Of a stretch of 5,820 bases of DNA, positions 5,335-5,820 are shown in pieces. Positions within the stretch are counted from its first letter, which is position 1. Each line of letters begins with the position of its first letter. Source of the DNA: Candidatus Odyssella thessalonicensis. Its GTDB lineage: Bacteria > Pseudomonadota > Alphaproteobacteria > Bin65. A program made the position numbers and the translations under genes. Location of the stretch: positions 1 to 5,820 of the forward strand of contig SBBV01000027.1 in assembly GCA_005240015.1 (NCBI GenBank). The letters are read 5' to 3'. The notes beneath the pieces were generated by a model. The model was not told the origin of the DNA. It ran no database searches and saw only the letters and a program-made list of their open reading frames with translations.

Positions 5335-5689
5335 ATGGCTGCAGAACCACTGGTGCTTCACGTCATCGCCGGGCTCGGCATCGGCGGCGCCGAGCGCATG
5401 CTCGCGGCGCTGGTGACCGCAAAGCGCGACGCGCCGCATCGGCAGGTCGTGGCCGATCTGTTGCAGGCCGGCGCGCTCGCGCCCGAGATTCGTGCGGCCG
5501 GGGTCGCCGTGCACGAGCTTCGCCTCACGAGCCCCTTGGGCGTGCCGCGCGCGGTCGCGGCCCTCGCCCGCATCGTCCGCGAGTTCCGGCCCGCCGCCGT
5601 CCAGAGCTGGATGTACTATGCCGATCTCCTGGCGCTGTGGGCGCTCGAGCGCTCGGGCCGGCGCAAGGAGACGCGGCTCTATTGGGGCG
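5335..5689 (+). CDS. GT4-like glycosyltransferase, N-terminal domain (gene cut by the end of reliable sequence)
   Basis: This encodes the start of a GT-B-fold glycosyltransferase that would transfer a sugar from a nucleotide- or lipid-linked donor, typically for exopolysaccharide or lipopolysaccharide synthesis at the inner membrane. The 118 supported residues open with LVLHVIAGLGIGGAERML (6-23), whose Gly-rich loop and GGAER motif mark the N-terminal domain of GT4 enzymes. They continue through FRPAAVQSWMYYADLLALW (84-102). The ATG at 5335 puts the first strand at residue 6, as usual. An in-frame ATG at 5248 would add 29 residues but lies inside a repeat arm. Only a weak GGGGA directly precedes the chosen start. 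The frame stays open to 5820, but from 5690 the sequence is an inverted copy. The reverse complement of 5690-5757 extends the protein naturally as VRCSDMDQSRYG and onward, giving at least 141 residues. Confidence 0.85.
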
Positions 5690-5820
5690 CGCGCAGGCGC
5701 GGATGGTCCAGCGCAGCGCCAGGCCGTAGCGGCTCTGGTCCATGTCGGAACAGCGCACGCCCCAATAGAGCCGCGTCTCCTTGCGCCGGCCCGAGCGCTC
5801 GAGCGCCCACAGCGCCAGGA
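5627..5820. repeat. Perfect 63-bp inverted repeat at the window end (foldback, probable artefact)
   Basis: Bases 5627-5689 are exactly the reverse complement of 5758-5820, around a 68-base spacer (5690-5757). The repeat lies inside the glycosyltransferase coding sequence and reaches the last base of the window. Read on the minus strand, the spacer plus right arm encodes the same protein and carries it further. The switch point falls in a short CG repeat (5688-5694), a plausible microhomology. A template-switch or assembly chimera explains this better than a genomic palindrome. Confidence 0.9.

Noticed and set aside
5525..5758. A 77-codon minus-strand frame near the right edge as a separate gene
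   Set aside because: Its first 23 or so residues are the displaced continuation of the plus-strand glycosyltransferase created by the foldback; the rest is antisense to the same gene.

Overview
The window is a GC-rich (by eye about two-thirds GC or more) and densely coded piece of a Gram-negative genome. Codon use, the signal peptides and the gene families suggest an alphaproteobacterium, but no marker gene fixes the taxon. It looks like a complete short contig. A gene is cut at the left edge, and the right end folds back on itself.

Layout. Bases 1-2710 (+) carry a three-gene operon with two 4-bp ATGA overlaps. It encodes an ABC importer of the FecCD/BtuCD (type II) class: a substrate-binding protein lacking its N-terminus, a permease and an ATPase. 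Facing it on the minus strand (2673-3563), with a 38-bp overlap of the 3' ends, is a regulator that joins an excisionase-type helix-turn-helix to a molybdate-binding-like periplasmic-fold domain (PBP_like/COG1910). Bases 3755-4070 (+) hold the remains of an isoprenylcysteine carboxyl methyltransferase-family membrane protein. It lacks its N-terminal part, has an apparent frameshift, and ends at a TGA where the family pattern suggests Trp. Next is an exported glutathione-peroxidase-family enzyme (4134-4700, +). A strong hairpin (4721-4751) separates it from a convergent 80-residue secreted Tyr/Arg-rich protein (4778-5020, -). The gene-free stretch 5021-5334 contains a tandem pair of dyads with 23-bp period and a REP-like inverted repeat. 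A GT4-type glycosyltransferase begins at 5335 (+).

The right end (5627-5820) is a perfect 63-bp inverted repeat around a 68-bp spacer. Its reverse complement continues the glycosyltransferase reading frame with family-like sequence, so the last 131 bases are most simply an inverted-chimera artefact.

How the parts may work together. The importer plus the oxyanion-sensor-like regulator suggests molybdate or tungstate uptake, as in the Haemophilus influenzae MolABC system, rather than the default 'iron/siderophore' label. This is an inference from context. The other genes appear functionally unrelated: peroxide defence, a small envelope protein and glycan synthesis. I found no convincing wholly new system. 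The best leads are the importer-regulator pair, the Tyr/Arg-rich protein with its upstream dyads, the decayed methyltransferase and the foldback.
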